DNA of 64,000 bases from Impatiens glandulifera (Eukaryota; Streptophyta; Magnoliopsida; Ericales; Balsaminaceae): contig NC_061866.1 of NCBI RefSeq assembly GCF_907164915.1, positions 28,103,905 through 28,167,904 of the forward strand. The letters run 5' to 3'. The translations under genes and the position numbers were made by a program. Of the stretch, positions 38,501-52,419 are shown piece by piece (the stretch's first letter is position 1; every line of letters begins with the position of its first letter). The notes beneath the pieces are model-generated. The model saw only the letters and a program-made list of their open reading frames with translations, searched no databases and had not been told where the DNA came from.

Positions 38501-38958
38501 TAGACAAATTCTTTTTATATGTTTTTATTTCTAATTTCTAATGTTTGGTGTCATCTTTAATTACGACTTATATTTCTTTGTTCTCTCTTAATGTTTCACA
38601 CTTATGCAATCATTTATTGTTTATACAAAATTTGAAGATATATGGTTTTGAGATGGTTGTTGATATTTTATTACAATTTAACTTCATTTTAAATTATATA
38701 TTCAAAATGGAGTGTAGATAACTCTCAATGGTAAAGCATAAAACTCACCATGGATATTTAGATTTTGTTATTTATTATTTTAATTATTTAACTCATTTAT
38801 AATAAATAATAATTAATTTATAATTTTTTAATTTCTTATTGTCTCTATTAATATTTTATTTTATTGGAAAGGAAAAGAATAATATCACATTCAATAAATT
38901 GTGTAACACAAAAATTGAACTTCTTGAAAAAGTAATATTATAACTCGATAGTCGTGTC
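35538..38958. repeat. Satellite monomer, 3,421 bp
   Basis: A full monomer. Telo-box is at 37321-37329 and TATATAAG at 37361-37368. A few bases (ttcag) are missing between them, as also in the monomers at 45209 and 58674. Confidence 0.93.
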
Positions 38959-41900
38959 TCTAATGCCGGTCACATTAAAGTCTCTACTTTAATAGATTTT
39001 AATGTCTTCAAATTTAAAATTTTTTTATTTTACATCTTATTTATTTATATATTCAATTTTAAAATATTCAAGGAGAATCTAAGCCTAAATGTGTCTAATT
39101 TTGGTATCAAACTGTTTCTAAAAGCACACATTTATGTTATTGTAGTGGGTTCTAGGTCTAAAATAAAAAAAATGCAAATATGTGTAAGTGTAAAGTAATG
39201 CTCGAAAAGGCTACATATAAAAAAAATTTGAAAATAAATAAAATCCAAACAGATCTTTGTCCATAATATTTTTTTCTTTATGTTATAAATAATATTTTTT
39301 GATGATTTATAATTTTTTTTTAGATTTAAATTTTTTTAAGGCAGTAAAATATAGAAAAAAAAAAAATATTCAAACTAAAATATCATAGAATTTACAAAAT
39401 TTGATGATTAGACCTTGAAACCAAAATATTGAATGTTTAACTATTATTTATCAAAAGATATTTACAAACTTGTAGAAGCTTGCCAAGAGATGAAGAATAT
39501 TAAATTGAAAAATTAAAGAACACTTTTTTGTGTGAGAACTTGCAAAATGTTAGAGATTTGTGTGAGAACATTACTATTAGATTACTATTAGGTCGTACAA
39601 ATTATTTTTAAAGCAAAATAATATTTAAATAAAACAGAAAACAGAAACTAACAAAAACAAAAACAGTCTATTAAAGTGCTTAATAAACTCTTCACGAGAT
39701 GTTACATGTTTCTCAAGTAAAATGACGACTTAACGTAACTTTTGTTACACTCGTAATAAATGTTCTAAGTTTGAATATTTATAAAAAAATATTAAATCAA
39801 TTATAATTCGGGTTTTATTCTTAAAGTCACTTGCTAAATTAATGACCATTTATATTCCACCTTCAACTTTTTATTTGTCATCAAGAGTTTGAGACATTTA
39901 TAAAGTTTAATTATATAAAAGACAATATATTTATTTCCTAAAAAGTCTTCCATAACTTAAAAAAGTTAGAATCAAAGAAATATAATTTTGATTATAAATT
40001 TGTTATGTATAAGACTTATGACATAAGTGTGAAATGTTTTTGAATCATCATTATAATATGGAATACAAAAATTAATTTTGCATAAACTCTTCTTTCACTC
40101 TTCTCTAATCCTTATCATTTAAGTCTTGAACTATATATAACAAGGAGGAATGGGATATGGGAAGTAGTATTGGCCCATTCTGCAATAGGACAAATTCATG
40201 CATAATTCCATTTTTCATTACTTACTCCCCATAATTAATAATCCTTTATAATTTTCAATTTACTACCCAAAACATACTATTATTCTAAGAATGTAATCTT
40301 AATTTTTAGAACCAAAAGGAAGATTATAATAATTTAGTAATTATATCCCAAATGGATTCTAGTACTAAATCCAATAAAACATGTTTTACCGTAAAGCTTG
40401 ATTTTGCAGTTTAAAATTGGAAAAAAAATCATATCCCCGAAGTTCCATTTCTTACCTAGTAGAGTTATAATTGATTCATCTCATTTTCAATATTTAGTCT
40501 AAAAATAAAAATCTTAAATAGGAACCTCTAATAATTTTTTTCTTATACGGCCCAATAAGATACAATTCTATCACCCAAATTGTAGTTTGGGCTCCAAATT
40601 AAATAATATTTTCGACAATGCTCAAATTTTCTGACATAGATAAATATTCGACCCATATTCTAATATATTATATATTTTTAAGCCCATTATATATATTTGG
40701 GCTAAAAATATTCTAACTATACCTAAAAACACTTTTATTAATTAGGTTTTTATGTTGCTGCGCCGCTGTTCAGTAATCTATATCTCTATATAAGAAACCC
40801 TCTTTCTTTATTATTTTTATAATACTCTCATTCAATATTATTCTCAGTCTCTTATTTGTATTCATCCTTTTACATGGCGTTATCCATTGTTATGTTTTAT
40901 AGCTCATTTTGTTTTTTACAATCTCAACCAAGTGTCTTATCTATCTAGTCTCGACATATTCGAGTAGAATTATATTTACGATATTATGTGATGGGGAAGT
41001 ACAGATTTTTCTCCAGATGATCTACTATGTAGGATCTCATTATTGAGAAATCCAAGCTACGAATATTTTGATCCATTTATATTACTTACTATTTTTCTTA
41101 AAATTGTTTCAATTATGTTTTCTTTAATGATTTTCCACTTATTCAATTATCGTTTAAACGGTGATTCAAAATTTGTTCAAGATGATAGAGATCTATAAAT
41201 ATTTTAGTTTAGCTCTTTATATTATAATTTCAATATAATTTGAGATAACTGATTTTTATGTATAAAAAAGTTTCTCTTATTCTTATGTTGGGAGTTTATA
41301 ATTACCACTTTAGTGCGTTTTTAAACATTATTTAATTTGTGTTTGTGATTAATTTTATTTCTATCCTTTGATTTAGTCTTGGTTTTGTACTTACATGATA
41401 CGTCAAGAAACTGTATAACAAAATCTCTAAATAGCTCGAGCCTTAACAAAACGATAAAAACATGTTACGGTGTAACAAGTTTTCAATAGTTTGATTACGA
41501 CTTAGTAGTTTGAGAATTGTTGTATTATTTTTGATAAATCATTGTAATATAAAATCAAGGCTACGTCAAAGGATAAACATAGATTGTGACATGAACACTT
41601 TTAAATCAATGTTAAAATGTTAGATGAATCAAAATATTGTTTTACTATTTAAGGATTTGAGGATTTTTAATATATGTATTCAATAGGGAGTCAGCTAATA
41701 CTCATTGTATCATGTGTCGTCATAAACCATTTTGAAGTTTTATCAATCCGTACATGTCACACTATATCTCTGAAGACCTTGCCAATAAATTGAGAATCAA
41801 CTTCATCAACAATCTACAATAATCTAAAGTGTTTCTATAACCCGTCCTTTTCATTTCAGACCCACTGACATGTATTCATTTCATTAATAATATCTATCGA

Positions 41901-42387
41901 ACAAAAAATTATCATCAATTTTATTTTAGACAAATTCTTTTTATATGTTTTTATTTTAATTTCTAATGTTTGGTGTCATCTTTATTTGGGACTTATATTT
42001 CTTTGTTCTCTCTTAATGTTTCACACTTATGCAATCATTTATTGTTTATACAAAATTTGAAGATATATGATTTTGAGATGGTTGTTGATATTTTATTACA
42101 ATTTAACTTCATTTTAAATTATATATTCAAAATGGAGTGTAGATAACTCTCAATGGTAAAGCATAAAACTCACCATGGATATTTAGATTTTATTATTTAT
42201 TTATTATTTTAATTATTTAACTCATTTATAATAAATAATAATTAATTTATAATTTTTTAATTTCTTATTGTCTCTATTAATATTTTATTTTATTAGAAAG
42301 GAAAAGAATAATATCACATTCAATAAATTGTGTAACACAAAAGTTGAACTTCTTGAAAAAGTAATATTATAACTCGATAGTCGTGTC
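38959..42387. repeat. Satellite monomer, 3,429 bp
   Basis: A full monomer. Its middle part (about 39,650-42,000) is of the same subtype as 19432-22856 rather than of its neighbours. TATATAAG is at 40787-40794. A short direct duplication ttactatta lies near 39,570. Confidence 0.92.
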
Positions 42388-45208
42388 TCAAATGCCGGTC
42401 ACATTAAAGTTTCTACTTTAATAGATTTTAATATCTTCTAATATAATTTTTTTTTATTTTACATCTTATTTATTTATACATTTTAAAATATTCAAGGAGA
42501 ATCTAAGCCTAAATGTGTCTAATTTTGGTATAAACTGTTTTTAAAAGCGCACATTTATGTTATTGTAATGGGTTCTAGGTCTAAAATAACAAAAATTCAA
42601 ATATGTGTAAGTGTAAGTGTAAAGTAATGCTCGAAAAGGCTACATATAAAAAAAATTTGAAAATAAAATAAAATCCAAACAGATCTTTGTCCATAATATT
42701 TTTTTCTTTATGTTATAAATAATATTTTTTGATGATTTATAATTTTTTTTTACTTTTAAAATTTTTTAAGGCAGTAAAATATACAAAAATAAAAAAAATA
42801 TTCAAACTAAAATATCATAGAATTTACAAAATTTGGTGATTAGTCCTTAGAAACCAAAATATTGAAAGATTAACTATTATTTATCAAAAGATATATTTAC
42901 AAACTTGTAGAAGCTTGCCAAGAGAAGAAGAATATTAAATTGAACAATTAAATAACACTTTTTTGTGTGAGAACTTGCAAAATGTTAGAGATTTGTGTGA
43001 GAACATTACTATTAGGTCGTACAAATTATTTTTAAAGCAAAATAATATTTAAATAAAACAGAAAACGGAAAATAACAAAAAACAAAAACAGCCTATTAAA
43101 GTGCTTAACAAACTCTTCACGAGATGTTACATGTTTCTCAAGTAAAATGACGACTTAACGTAACCTTTGTTACACTCGTAATAAATGTTCTAAGTTTGAA
43201 TATTTATAAAAAAAATATTAAATCAATTATAATAATTAGGGTTTATTCTTAAAGTCACCTACTAAATTAATGACCATTTCTATTCCACCTTCAACTTCTT
43301 ATTTGTCGTCAAGAGTTTGAGACATTTATAAAGTTTGATTATATAAAAGACAATATATTTATTTCCTAAAAAGTCTTCTATAACTTAAAAAAGTTAGAAT
43401 CAAAAAAATATAATTTTGATTATAAATTTGTTATGTATAACACTTATGACATAAGTGTGAAATGTTTTTGAATCATCATTATAATAAGGAATACAAAAAA
43501 TAATTTGGCATAAACTCTTCATTCCCTCTTCTCTAATCCTTATCATTTAAGTCTTGAACTATATATAACAAGGAGGAATGGGATATGGGAAGTAGTATTG
43601 GCTCATTCTACAATAGGACGAATCCATGCATAATTCCATTTTTCATTACTTACTCCCCATAATTAATAATCCTTTATAATTTTCAATTTATTACCTCAAA
43701 AGATACTATTATTCTAGGAATATAATCTTAATTTTTAGAACCAAAAGAAAGTATTATAATAATTTAGTAATTATATCCCAAATGGATTCTAGTACTGAAT
43801 CCAATAAAACATGTTTTACCATAAAGCTTGATTTTGCAGTTTAAAATTGGAAAAAAAATACATATCCCCGAAGTTCCATTTCTTACCTAGTAGAGTTATA
43901 TATGATTCATCTCATTTTCAATATTTAGTCTAAAAATAAAAAAGTTAAATAGCAACCTCTAATAATTTTTTTCTAATACGGCCCAATAAGATACAATTTT
44001 ATCACCCAAATTGTAGTTTGGGCTCCAAATTGAACAATATTTTGGACTATGCTCAAAATTTCGGACATAGATAAATATTCGACCCATATTCTAATATATT
44101 ATGTAATTTTAAGCCCATTATATCAATTTGGGCTAAAAATCTTCTAACTATACCTTAAAACACTTTTATTAATTAGAGTTTCATGTTGCTGCGCCGCTGT
44201 TCAGTAATCTATATCTCTATATAAGAAAACCTCTTTCTTTATTGTTTTTGTAATACTCTCATTGAACATTATTCTCAGTCTCTTATATGTATTCATCCTT
44301 TTACATGGCGTTATCCATTGTTATGTTTTATAGCTCATTTTGTTTTTTACAATCTCAACCAAGTGTCTTATCTATCTAGTCTCGACATATTCGAGTAGAA
44401 TTATATTTACGATATTATGTGATGGGGAAGTACTGATTTTTCTCCAGATGTTATATATTGTTTAACTATTTAAGGATTTGAGGATTTTTAAGATATGTAT
44501 TCAATAGGGAGTCAGCTAATACTCATTGTATCATGTGTCGTCATAAGCCATTTTGAAGTTTTATCAATCCGCACATGTCACACTATATCTCCGAAGACCT
44601 TGCCAATAAATTGAGAATCAACTTCATCAACAATCTACATCAATCTAAAGAGTTTCTATAACCCGTCCTTTTCATTTCAGACCCACTGACATGTATTCAT
44701 TTCATTAATAATATCTATCGAACAAAAAATTATCATCAATTTTATTTTAGACAAATTCTTATTATATGTTTTTATTTTAATTTCTAATGTTTGGTGTCAT
44801 CTTTATTTGGGACTTATATTTCTTTGTTCTCTCTTAATGTTTCACACTTATGCAATCATTTATTGTTTATACAAAATTTGAAGATATATGATTTTGAGAT
44901 GGTTGTTGATATTTTATTACAATTTAACTTCATTTTAAATTATATATTCAAAATGGAGTGTAGATAACTCTCAATGGTAAAGCATAAAACTCACCATGGA
45001 TATTTAGATTTTATTATTTATTTATTATTTTAATTATTTAACTCATTTATAATAAATAATAATTAATTTATAATTTTTTAATTTCTTATTGTCTCTATTA
45101 ATATTTTATTTTATTGAAAAGGAAAAGAATAATATCACATTCAATAAATTGTGTAACACAAAAGTTGAACTTTTTGAAAAAGTAATATTATAACTCGATA
45201 GTCGTGTC
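42388..45208. repeat. Satellite monomer with ~610-bp deletion
   Basis: The monomer is 2,821 bp long. At 44450/44451 ctccagatg joins ttatatattgtttaac, removing the block after the TATA region. Both parents carry agatg near the breakpoints. TATATAAG is at 44218-44225. The same joint recurs at 57915/57916. Confidence 0.93.
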
Positions 45209-45229
45209 TCAAATGCCGGTCACATTAAA

Positions 45230-45245
45230 GTATCTACTTAGATAC
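45230..45245. repeat. 16-bp palindrome GTATCTA-CT-TAGATAC
   Basis: Other monomers read aaagtctctactttaatag. Here eight additional bases create two perfect 7-bp arms around ct. The same sequence lies at 58695-58710, marking the two monomers as copies of one ancestor. Confidence 0.92.
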
Positions 45246-46809
45246 TTTAATAGATTTTAATGTCTTCTAATTTAATTTTTTTTTATTTTACATCTTATTT
45301 ATTTATTATTCAATTTTAAAATATTCAAGGAGAATCTAAGCCTAAATGTGTCTAATTTTGGTATCAAACTGTTTTTAAAAGCACACATTTATGTTATTGT
45401 AATGGGTTCTAGGTCTAAAATAAAAAAAAATTCAAATATGTGTAAGTGTAAAGTGATGCTCGAAAAGGCTACATATAAAAAAAAAATTAAAAAAAAAATA
45501 AAATCCAAACAGATCTTTGTCCGTAATATTTTTTTCTTTATGTTATAAATAATATTTTTTGATGATTTATAAATTTTTTTTACTTTTAAAATTTTTTAAT
45601 GCAGTAAAATATACAAAAATAAAAAAAAATATTCAAACTAAAATATCATAGAATTTACAAAATTTGGTGATTAGACCTTGAAACCAAAATATTGAAAGTT
45701 TAACTATTATTTATCAAAAGATATATTTACAAACTTGTAGAAGCTTGCCAAGAGAAGAAGAATATTAAATTGAACAATTAAATAACACTTTTTTGTGTGA
45801 GAACTTGCAAAATGTTAGAGATTTGTGTGAGAACATTACTATTAGGTCGTAAAAATTATTTTTAAAGCAAAATAATATTTAAATAAAACAGAAAACGGAA
45901 AATAACAAAAAACAAAAACAGCCTATTAAAGTGCTTAACAAACTCTTCACGAGATGTTACATGTTTCTCAAGTAAAATGACGACTTAACATAACCTTTGT
46001 TACACTCGTAATAAATGTTCTAAGTTTGAATATTTATAAAAAAATATTAAATCAATTATAATTAGTGTTTATTCTTAAAGTCACCTGCTAAATTAATGAC
46101 CATTTCTATTCCACCTTCAACTTCTTATTTGTGGTCAAGAATTTGAGACATTTATAAAGTTTGATTATATAAAAGACAATATATTTATTTCCTAAAAAGT
46201 CCTGTATAACTTAAAAAAGTTAGAATCAAAGAAATATAATTTTGATTATAAATTTGTTATGTATAAGACATATGACATAAGTGTGAAATGTTTTTGAATC
46301 ATCATTATAATAAGGAATACAAAAAATAATTTGGCATAAACTCTTCATTTCCTCTTCTCTAATCCTTATAATTTAAGTCTTGAACTATATATAACAAGGA
46401 GGAATTGGATATGGGAAGTAGTATTGGCTCATTCTCCAATAGGACGAATCCATGCATAATTCCATTTTTCATTACTTACTCCCCATAATTAATAATCCTT
46501 TATAATTTTCAATTTACTACCTCAAAAGATACTATTATTCTAGGAATATAATCTTAATTTTTAGAACCAAAAGAAAGTATTATAATTATTTAGTAATTAT
46601 ATCCCAAATAGATTCTAGTACTGAATCCAATAAAACATGTTTTACCATAAAGCTTGATTTTGCAGTTTAAAATTAGAAGAAAAAAAATACATATCCCCGA
46701 AGTTCCATTTCTTACCTATTAGAGTTATATATGATTCATCTCATTTTCAATATTTAGTCTAAAAATAAAAAATTTAAATAGCAACCTCTAATAATTTTTT
46801 TTCTAATAC

Positions 46810-47204
46810 GGCCCAATAAGATACAATTCCATCACCCAAATTGTAGTTTGGGCTCCAAATTGAACAATATTTTGGACGATGCTCAAATTTTCGGACATAG
46901 ATAAATATTCGACCCATATTCTAATATATTATGTAATTTTAAGCCCATTATATCAATTTGGGCTAAAAATCTTCTTACTATACCTTAAAACACTTTTATT
47001 AATTAGGGTTTCATGTTGCTGCGCCGCTGTAATCTATATCTCTATATAAGAAAACCTCTCTCTTTATTGTTTTTGTAATACTCTCATTCAACATTATTCT
47101 CAGTCTCTTATATGTATTCATCCTTTTACATGGCGTTATCCATTGTTATGTTTTATAGCTCATTTTGTTTTTTACAATCTCAACCAAGTGTCTTATCTAT
47201 CTAG
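46810..47204 (+). promoter_or_regulatory. Promoter-like block repeated in monomers
   Basis: Seen here: GGCCCA at 46810, an inverted pair CCCAAA/TTTGGGCT at 46835-46854, a second inverted pair AGCCCA/TGGGCT at 46942-46964, a telo-box TTAGGGTTT at 47003-47011, TATATAAG at 47043-47050 and a pyrimidine-rich leader. Two in-frame ATGs follow at 47112 and 47130 (ATGGCG), opening a 30-codon hydrophobic frame to 47204. TGGGCY (site II) plus telo-box plus TATA is a recognised arrangement in plant promoters of growth-related genes. Equivalent TATA boxes lie at 14458, 17842, 21257, 24664, 27010, 30505, 33941, 37361, 40787, 44218, 50462, 50819, 54245, 57683, 60506 and 63926. Function is inferred, as AT-rich DNA yields TATA strings easily. 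Confidence 0.5.
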
Positions 47205-47247
47205 TCTCGACATATTCGAGTAGAATTATATTTACGATATTATGTGA

Positions 47248-47454
47248 TGGGGAAGTACTGATTTTTCTCCAGATGATCTACCATGTCGGATCTCATTATT
47301 GAGAAATCCAAGCTACGAATATTTTGATCCATTTATATTACTTACTATTTTTCTTAAAATTGTTTCAATTATGTTTTCTTTAAAGATTTTCCACTTATTC
47401 AATTATCGTTTAAACGGTGATTCAAAATTTGTTCAAGATGATAGAGATCTATAA
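47248..47454 (+). other. 68-codon open frame in monomer, no start codon
   Basis: Directly downstream of the promoter-like block a frame without stop runs from TGG at 47248 to TAA at 47452-47454. It has no ATG near its beginning and is preceded by TGA. The peptide contains STDFSPDD, LLRNPSYEYFDPF and a hydrophobic part. I do not recognise it. Other monomers hold the same frame with a few substitutions, but at least one (27,340) has a 1-base deletion and one (14,850) an early TAA. It could be a captured exon fragment or chance. Confidence 0.3.
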
Positions 47455-48640
47455 ATATTTTATTTTAGCTGTTTATATTATAATTTTAATATAATTTGAG
47501 ATAACTGATTTTTATGTATAAAAAAGTTTCTCTTATTCTTATGTTGGGAGTTTATAATTACTCTAGTGCGTTTTTAAACATTATTTAATTTGTGTTTGGG
47601 ATTAATTTTATTTCTATCCTTTGATTTAGTCTTGGTTTTGTACTTACATGATACGTCAAGAAACTGTATAACAAAATCTCTAAATAGCTCGATCCTTAAC
47701 AAAACGATAAAAACATGTTACGGTTTAACAAGTTTTCAATAGTTTGATTACGACTGAGTTGTTTGAAAATTGTTGTATTATTTTTTATAAATCATTGTAA
47801 TATAAAATCAAGGCTACGTCAAAGGATAAACATAGATTGTGACATGAACACTTTTAAATCAATGTTAAAATGTTAGATGAATCAAAATATTGTTTAACTA
47901 TTTAAGGATTTGAGGATTTTTAATATATGTATTCAATAGGGAGTCAACTAATACTCATTGTATCATGTGTCGTCATAAGCCATTTTGAAGTTTTATCAAT
48001 CCGCACATGTCACACTATATCTCGGAAGACCTTGCCAATAAATTGAGAATGAACTTCATCAACAATCTACAACAATCTAAAAGGTTTCTATAACCCGTCC
48101 TTTTCATTTCAGACCCACTGACATGTATTCATTTCATTAATAATATCTATTGAACAAAAAATTATCATCAATTTTATTTTAGACAAATTCTTTTTATATG
48201 TTTTTATTTTAATTTCTAATGTTTGGTGTCATCTTTATTTGGGACTTATATTTCTTTTTTCTCTCTTAATGTTTCACACTTATGCAATCATTTATTGTTT
48301 ATACAAAATTTGAAGATATATGGTTTTGAGATGGTTGTTGATATTTTATTAAAATTTAACTTCATTTTAAATTATATATTCAAAATGGAGTGTTGATAAC
48401 TCTCAATGGTAAAGCATAAAACTCACCATGGATATTTAGATTTTATTATTTATTTATTATTTTAATTATTTAACTCATTTATAATAAATAATAATTAAAT
48501 TATAATTTTTTAATTTCTTATTGTCTCTATTAATATTTTATTTTATTGGAAAGGAAAAGAATAATATCACATTCAATAAATTGTGTAACACAAAAATTGA
48601 AGTACTTGAAAAAGTAATATTATAACTCGATAGTCGTGTC

Positions 48641-51600
48641 TCAAATGCCGGTCACATTAAAGTCTCTACTTTAATAGATTTTAATGTCTTCTAATTTAAA
48701 TTTTTTTATTTTACAGCTTATTTATTTATATATTCAATTTTAAAATATTCAAGGAGAATCTAAGCCTAAATGTGTCTAATTTTGGTATCAAACTGTTTTT
48801 AAAAGCACACATTTATGTTATTGTAATGGGTTGTAGGTCTAAAATAAAAAAAATCAAATATGTGTAAGTGTAAAGTAATGCTCGAAAAGGCTACATATAA
48901 AAAAAATTTGAAAATAAAATAAAATCTAAACAGATCTTTGTCCATAATATTTTTTTCTTTATTTTATAAATAATATTTTTTGATGATTTATAATTTTTTT
49001 AATTTTAAAATTTTTTAAGGCAGTAAAATATACAAAAATAAAAAAAAATATTCAAACTAAAATATCATAGAATTTACAAAATTTGGTGATTAGACCTTGA
49101 AACCAAAATATTGAAAGTTTAACTATTATTTATCAAAAGATATATTTACAAACTTGTAGAAGCTTGCCAAGAGAAGAAGAATATTAAATTGAACTATTAA
49201 ATAACACTTTTTTGTGTGAGAACTTGCAAAATGTTAGAGATTTGTGTGAGAACATTACTATTAGGTCATACAAATTATATTTAAAGCAAAATAATATTTA
49301 AATAAAATAGAAAACGGAAAATAACAAAAAAACAAAAACAGCCTATTAAAGTGCTTAACAAACTCTTCACGAGATGTTACATGTTTCTCAAGTAAAATGA
49401 CGACTTAACGTAACCTTTGTTACACTCGTAATAAATGTTCTAAGTTTGAATATTTATAAAAAAAATATTAAATCAATTATAATAATTAGGGTTTATTCTT
49501 AAAGTAACCTGCTAAATTAATGACCATTTCTATTCCACCTTCAACTTCTTATTTGTCAAGAGTTTGAGACATTTATAAAGTTTGATTATATAAAAGACAA
49601 TATATTTATTTCCTAAAAAGTCCTCTATAACTTAAAAAAGTTAGAATCAAAGAAATATAATTTTGCTTATAAATTTGTTATGTATAAGACATATGACATA
49701 AGTGTGAAATGTTTTTGAATCATCATTATAATAAGGAATACAAAAAATAATTTGGCATAAACTCTTCATTCCCTCTTCTCTAATCCTTATCATTTAAGTC
49801 TTGAACTATATATAACAAGGAAGAATGGGATATGGGAAGTAGTATTGGCTCATTTTGCAATAGGACGAATCCATGCATAATTCCATTTTTCATTACTTAC
49901 TCCCCATAATTAATAATCCTTTATAATTTTCAATTTACTACCTCAAAAGATACTATTATTCTAGGAATATAATCTTAATTTTTATAACCAAAAGAAAGTA
50001 TTATAATAATTTAGTAATTATATCCCAAATGGATTCTAGTACTGAATCCAATAAAACATGTTTTACCATAAAGCTTGATTTTGCAGTTTAAAATTGAAAA
50101 AAAAAAATACATATCCCCGAAGTTCCATTTCTTACCTAGTAGAGTTATATATGATTCATCTCATTTTCAATATTTAGTTTAAAAATAAAAAATTTAAATA
50201 GCAACCTCTAATAATTTTTTTCTAATACGGCCCAATAAGATACAATTCTATCACCCAAATTGTAGTTTGGGCTCCAAATTGAACAATATTTTGGACGATG
50301 CTCAAATTTTCGGACATAGATAAATATTCGACCCATATTCTAATATATTATGTAATTTTAAGCCCATTATATCAATTTGGGCTAAAAATCTTCTAACTAT
50401 ACCTTAAAACACTTTTATTAATTAGGGTTTCATGATGCCGCTGTTCAGTAATCTATATCTCTATATAAGAAAACCTCTTTCTTTATTGTTTTTGTAATAC
50501 TCTCATTCAACATTCTCAGTCTCTTATATGTATTCATCCTTTTACATGGCGTTATCCATTGTTATGTTTTAACAAGGAGGAATGGGATATTTTACAATTC
50601 TATCACCCAAATTGTAGTTTGGGCTCCAAATTAAATAATATTTTCGACGATGCTCAAATTTTCTGACATAGATAAATATTTGACCCATATTCTAATATAT
50701 TATATATTTTTAAGCCCATTATATATATTTGGGCTAAAAATATTCTAACTATACCTAAAAACACTTTTATTAATTAGGTTTTTATGTTGCTGCGCCGCTG
50801 TTCAGTAATCTATATCTCTATATAAGAAACCCTCTTTCTTTATTATTTTTATAATACTCTCATTCAACATTATTCTCAGTCTCTTATTTGTATTCATCCT
50901 TTTACATGGCGTTATCCATTGTTATGTTTTATAGCTCATTTTGTTTTTTACAATCTCAACCAAGTGTCTTATCTATCTAGTCTCGACATATTCGAGTAGA
51001 ATTATATTTACGATATTATGTGATGGGGAAGTACTGATTTTTCTCCAGATGATCTACTATGTCGGATCTCATTATTGAGAAATCCAAGCTACGAATATTT
51101 TGATCCATTTATATTACTTACTATTTTTCTTAAAATTGTTTCAATTATGTTTTCTTTAATGATTTTCCACTTATTCAATTATCGTTTAAACGGTGATTCA
51201 AAATTTGTTCAAGATGATAGAGATCTATAAATATTTTAGTTTAGCTCTTTATATTATAATTTCAATATAATTTGAGATAACTGATTTTTATGTATAAAAA
51301 AGTTTCTCTTATTCTTATGTTGGGAGTTTATAATTACCACTGTAGTGCGTTTTTAAACATTATTTAATTTGTGTTTGTGATTAATTTTATTTCTATCCTT
51401 TGATTTAGTCTTGGTTTTGTACTTACATGATACGTCAAGAAACTGTATAACAAAATCTCTAAATAACTCGAGCCTTAACAAAACGATAAAAACATATTAC
51501 GGTGTAACAAGTTTTCAATAGTTTGATTACGACTTAGTAGTTTGAGAATTGTTGTATTATTTTTGATAAATCATTGTAATATAAAATCAAGGCTACGTCA

Positions 51601-52419
51601 AAGGATAAACATAGATTGTGACATGAACACTTTTAAATCAATGTTAAAATGTTAGATGAATCAAAATATTGTTTTACTATTTAAGGATTTGAGGATTTTT
51701 AATATATGTATTCAATAGGGAGTCAGCTAATACTCATTGTAATATGTGTCGTCATAAACCATTTTGAAGTTTTATCAATCCGCACATGTCACACTATATC
51801 CTCGAAGACCTTGCCAATAAATTGAGAATAAACTTCATCAACAATCTACAACAATCTAAAGAGTTTCTATAACCCGTCCTTTTCATTTCAGACACACTGA
51901 CATGTATTCATTTCATTAATAATATCTATCGAACAAAAAATTATCATCAATTTTATTTTAGACAAATTCTTTTTATATGTTTTTATTTTAATTTCTAATG
52001 TTTGGTGTCATCTTTATTTGGGACTTATATTTCTTTGTTCTCTCATAATGTTTCAAACTTATGCAATCATTTATTGTTTATACAAAATTTGAAGATATAT
52101 GGTTTTGAGATGGTTGTTGATATTTTATTACAATTTAACTTCATTTTAAATTATATATTCAAAATGGAGTGTAGATAACTCTCAATGGTAAAGCATAAAA
52201 CTCACCATGGATATTTAGATTTTATTATTTATTTATTATTTTAATTATTTAACTCATTTATAATAAATAATAATTAATTTATAATTTTTTAATTTCTTAT
52301 TGTCTCTATTAATATTTTATTTTATTGGAAAGGAAAAGAATAATATCACATTCAATAAATTGTGTAACACAAAAATTGAACTTCTTGAAAAAGTAATATT
52401 ATAACTCGATAGTCGTGTC
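48641..52419. repeat. Satellite monomer with ~350-bp extra segment
   Basis: The monomer is 3,779 bp long. After gttatgtttt at 50570 it reads a 20-base filler, then restarts about 320 bp upstream in phase, so the promoter-like block is present twice (TATA at 50462-50469 and 50819-50826). The first half is of the telo-box subtype (50422-50430); the second half matches the 40,570-42,000 subtype. Confidence 0.93.
50571..50590. other. 20-base templated filler at rearrangement joint
   Basis: aacaaggaggaatgggatat here lies between gttatgtttt and tttacaattctatc. The same 20 bases occur in their normal place in each monomer (for example 49814-49833, with one base different, and 40140-40159), several hundred bases upstream. 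This marks copying of a short piece during repair or template switching. Confidence 0.88.

Larger units (their letters stand above)
45209..48640. repeat. Satellite monomer, 3,432 bp
   Basis: A full monomer carrying an 8-base insertion that makes a perfect palindrome at 45230-45245. It holds the representative promoter-like block at 46810-47204. A 66-codon frame at 45348-45548 starts with a non-ATG codon in a poly-A-rich part and is a chance ORF. Confidence 0.93.
43866..50534. repeat. Higher-order repeat block, copy 1
   Basis: This block of about 6.67 kb is repeated almost base for base at about 57331-64000, offset by about 13,465 bp. Shared private variants are the deletion joint at 44450/44451, the palindrome at 45230-45245, tttacagctt near 48711, gggttgtagg near 48829 and cattcaacattctcag near 50508. 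Offsets at four landmarks are 13,463-13,466. Confidence 0.92.

Noticed and set aside
45348..45548. 66-codon frame, repeated at 58813-59016
   Set aside because: It starts at a non-ATG codon, is Lys/Ile-rich from poly-A runs, and opens only in two sister monomers through small indels.
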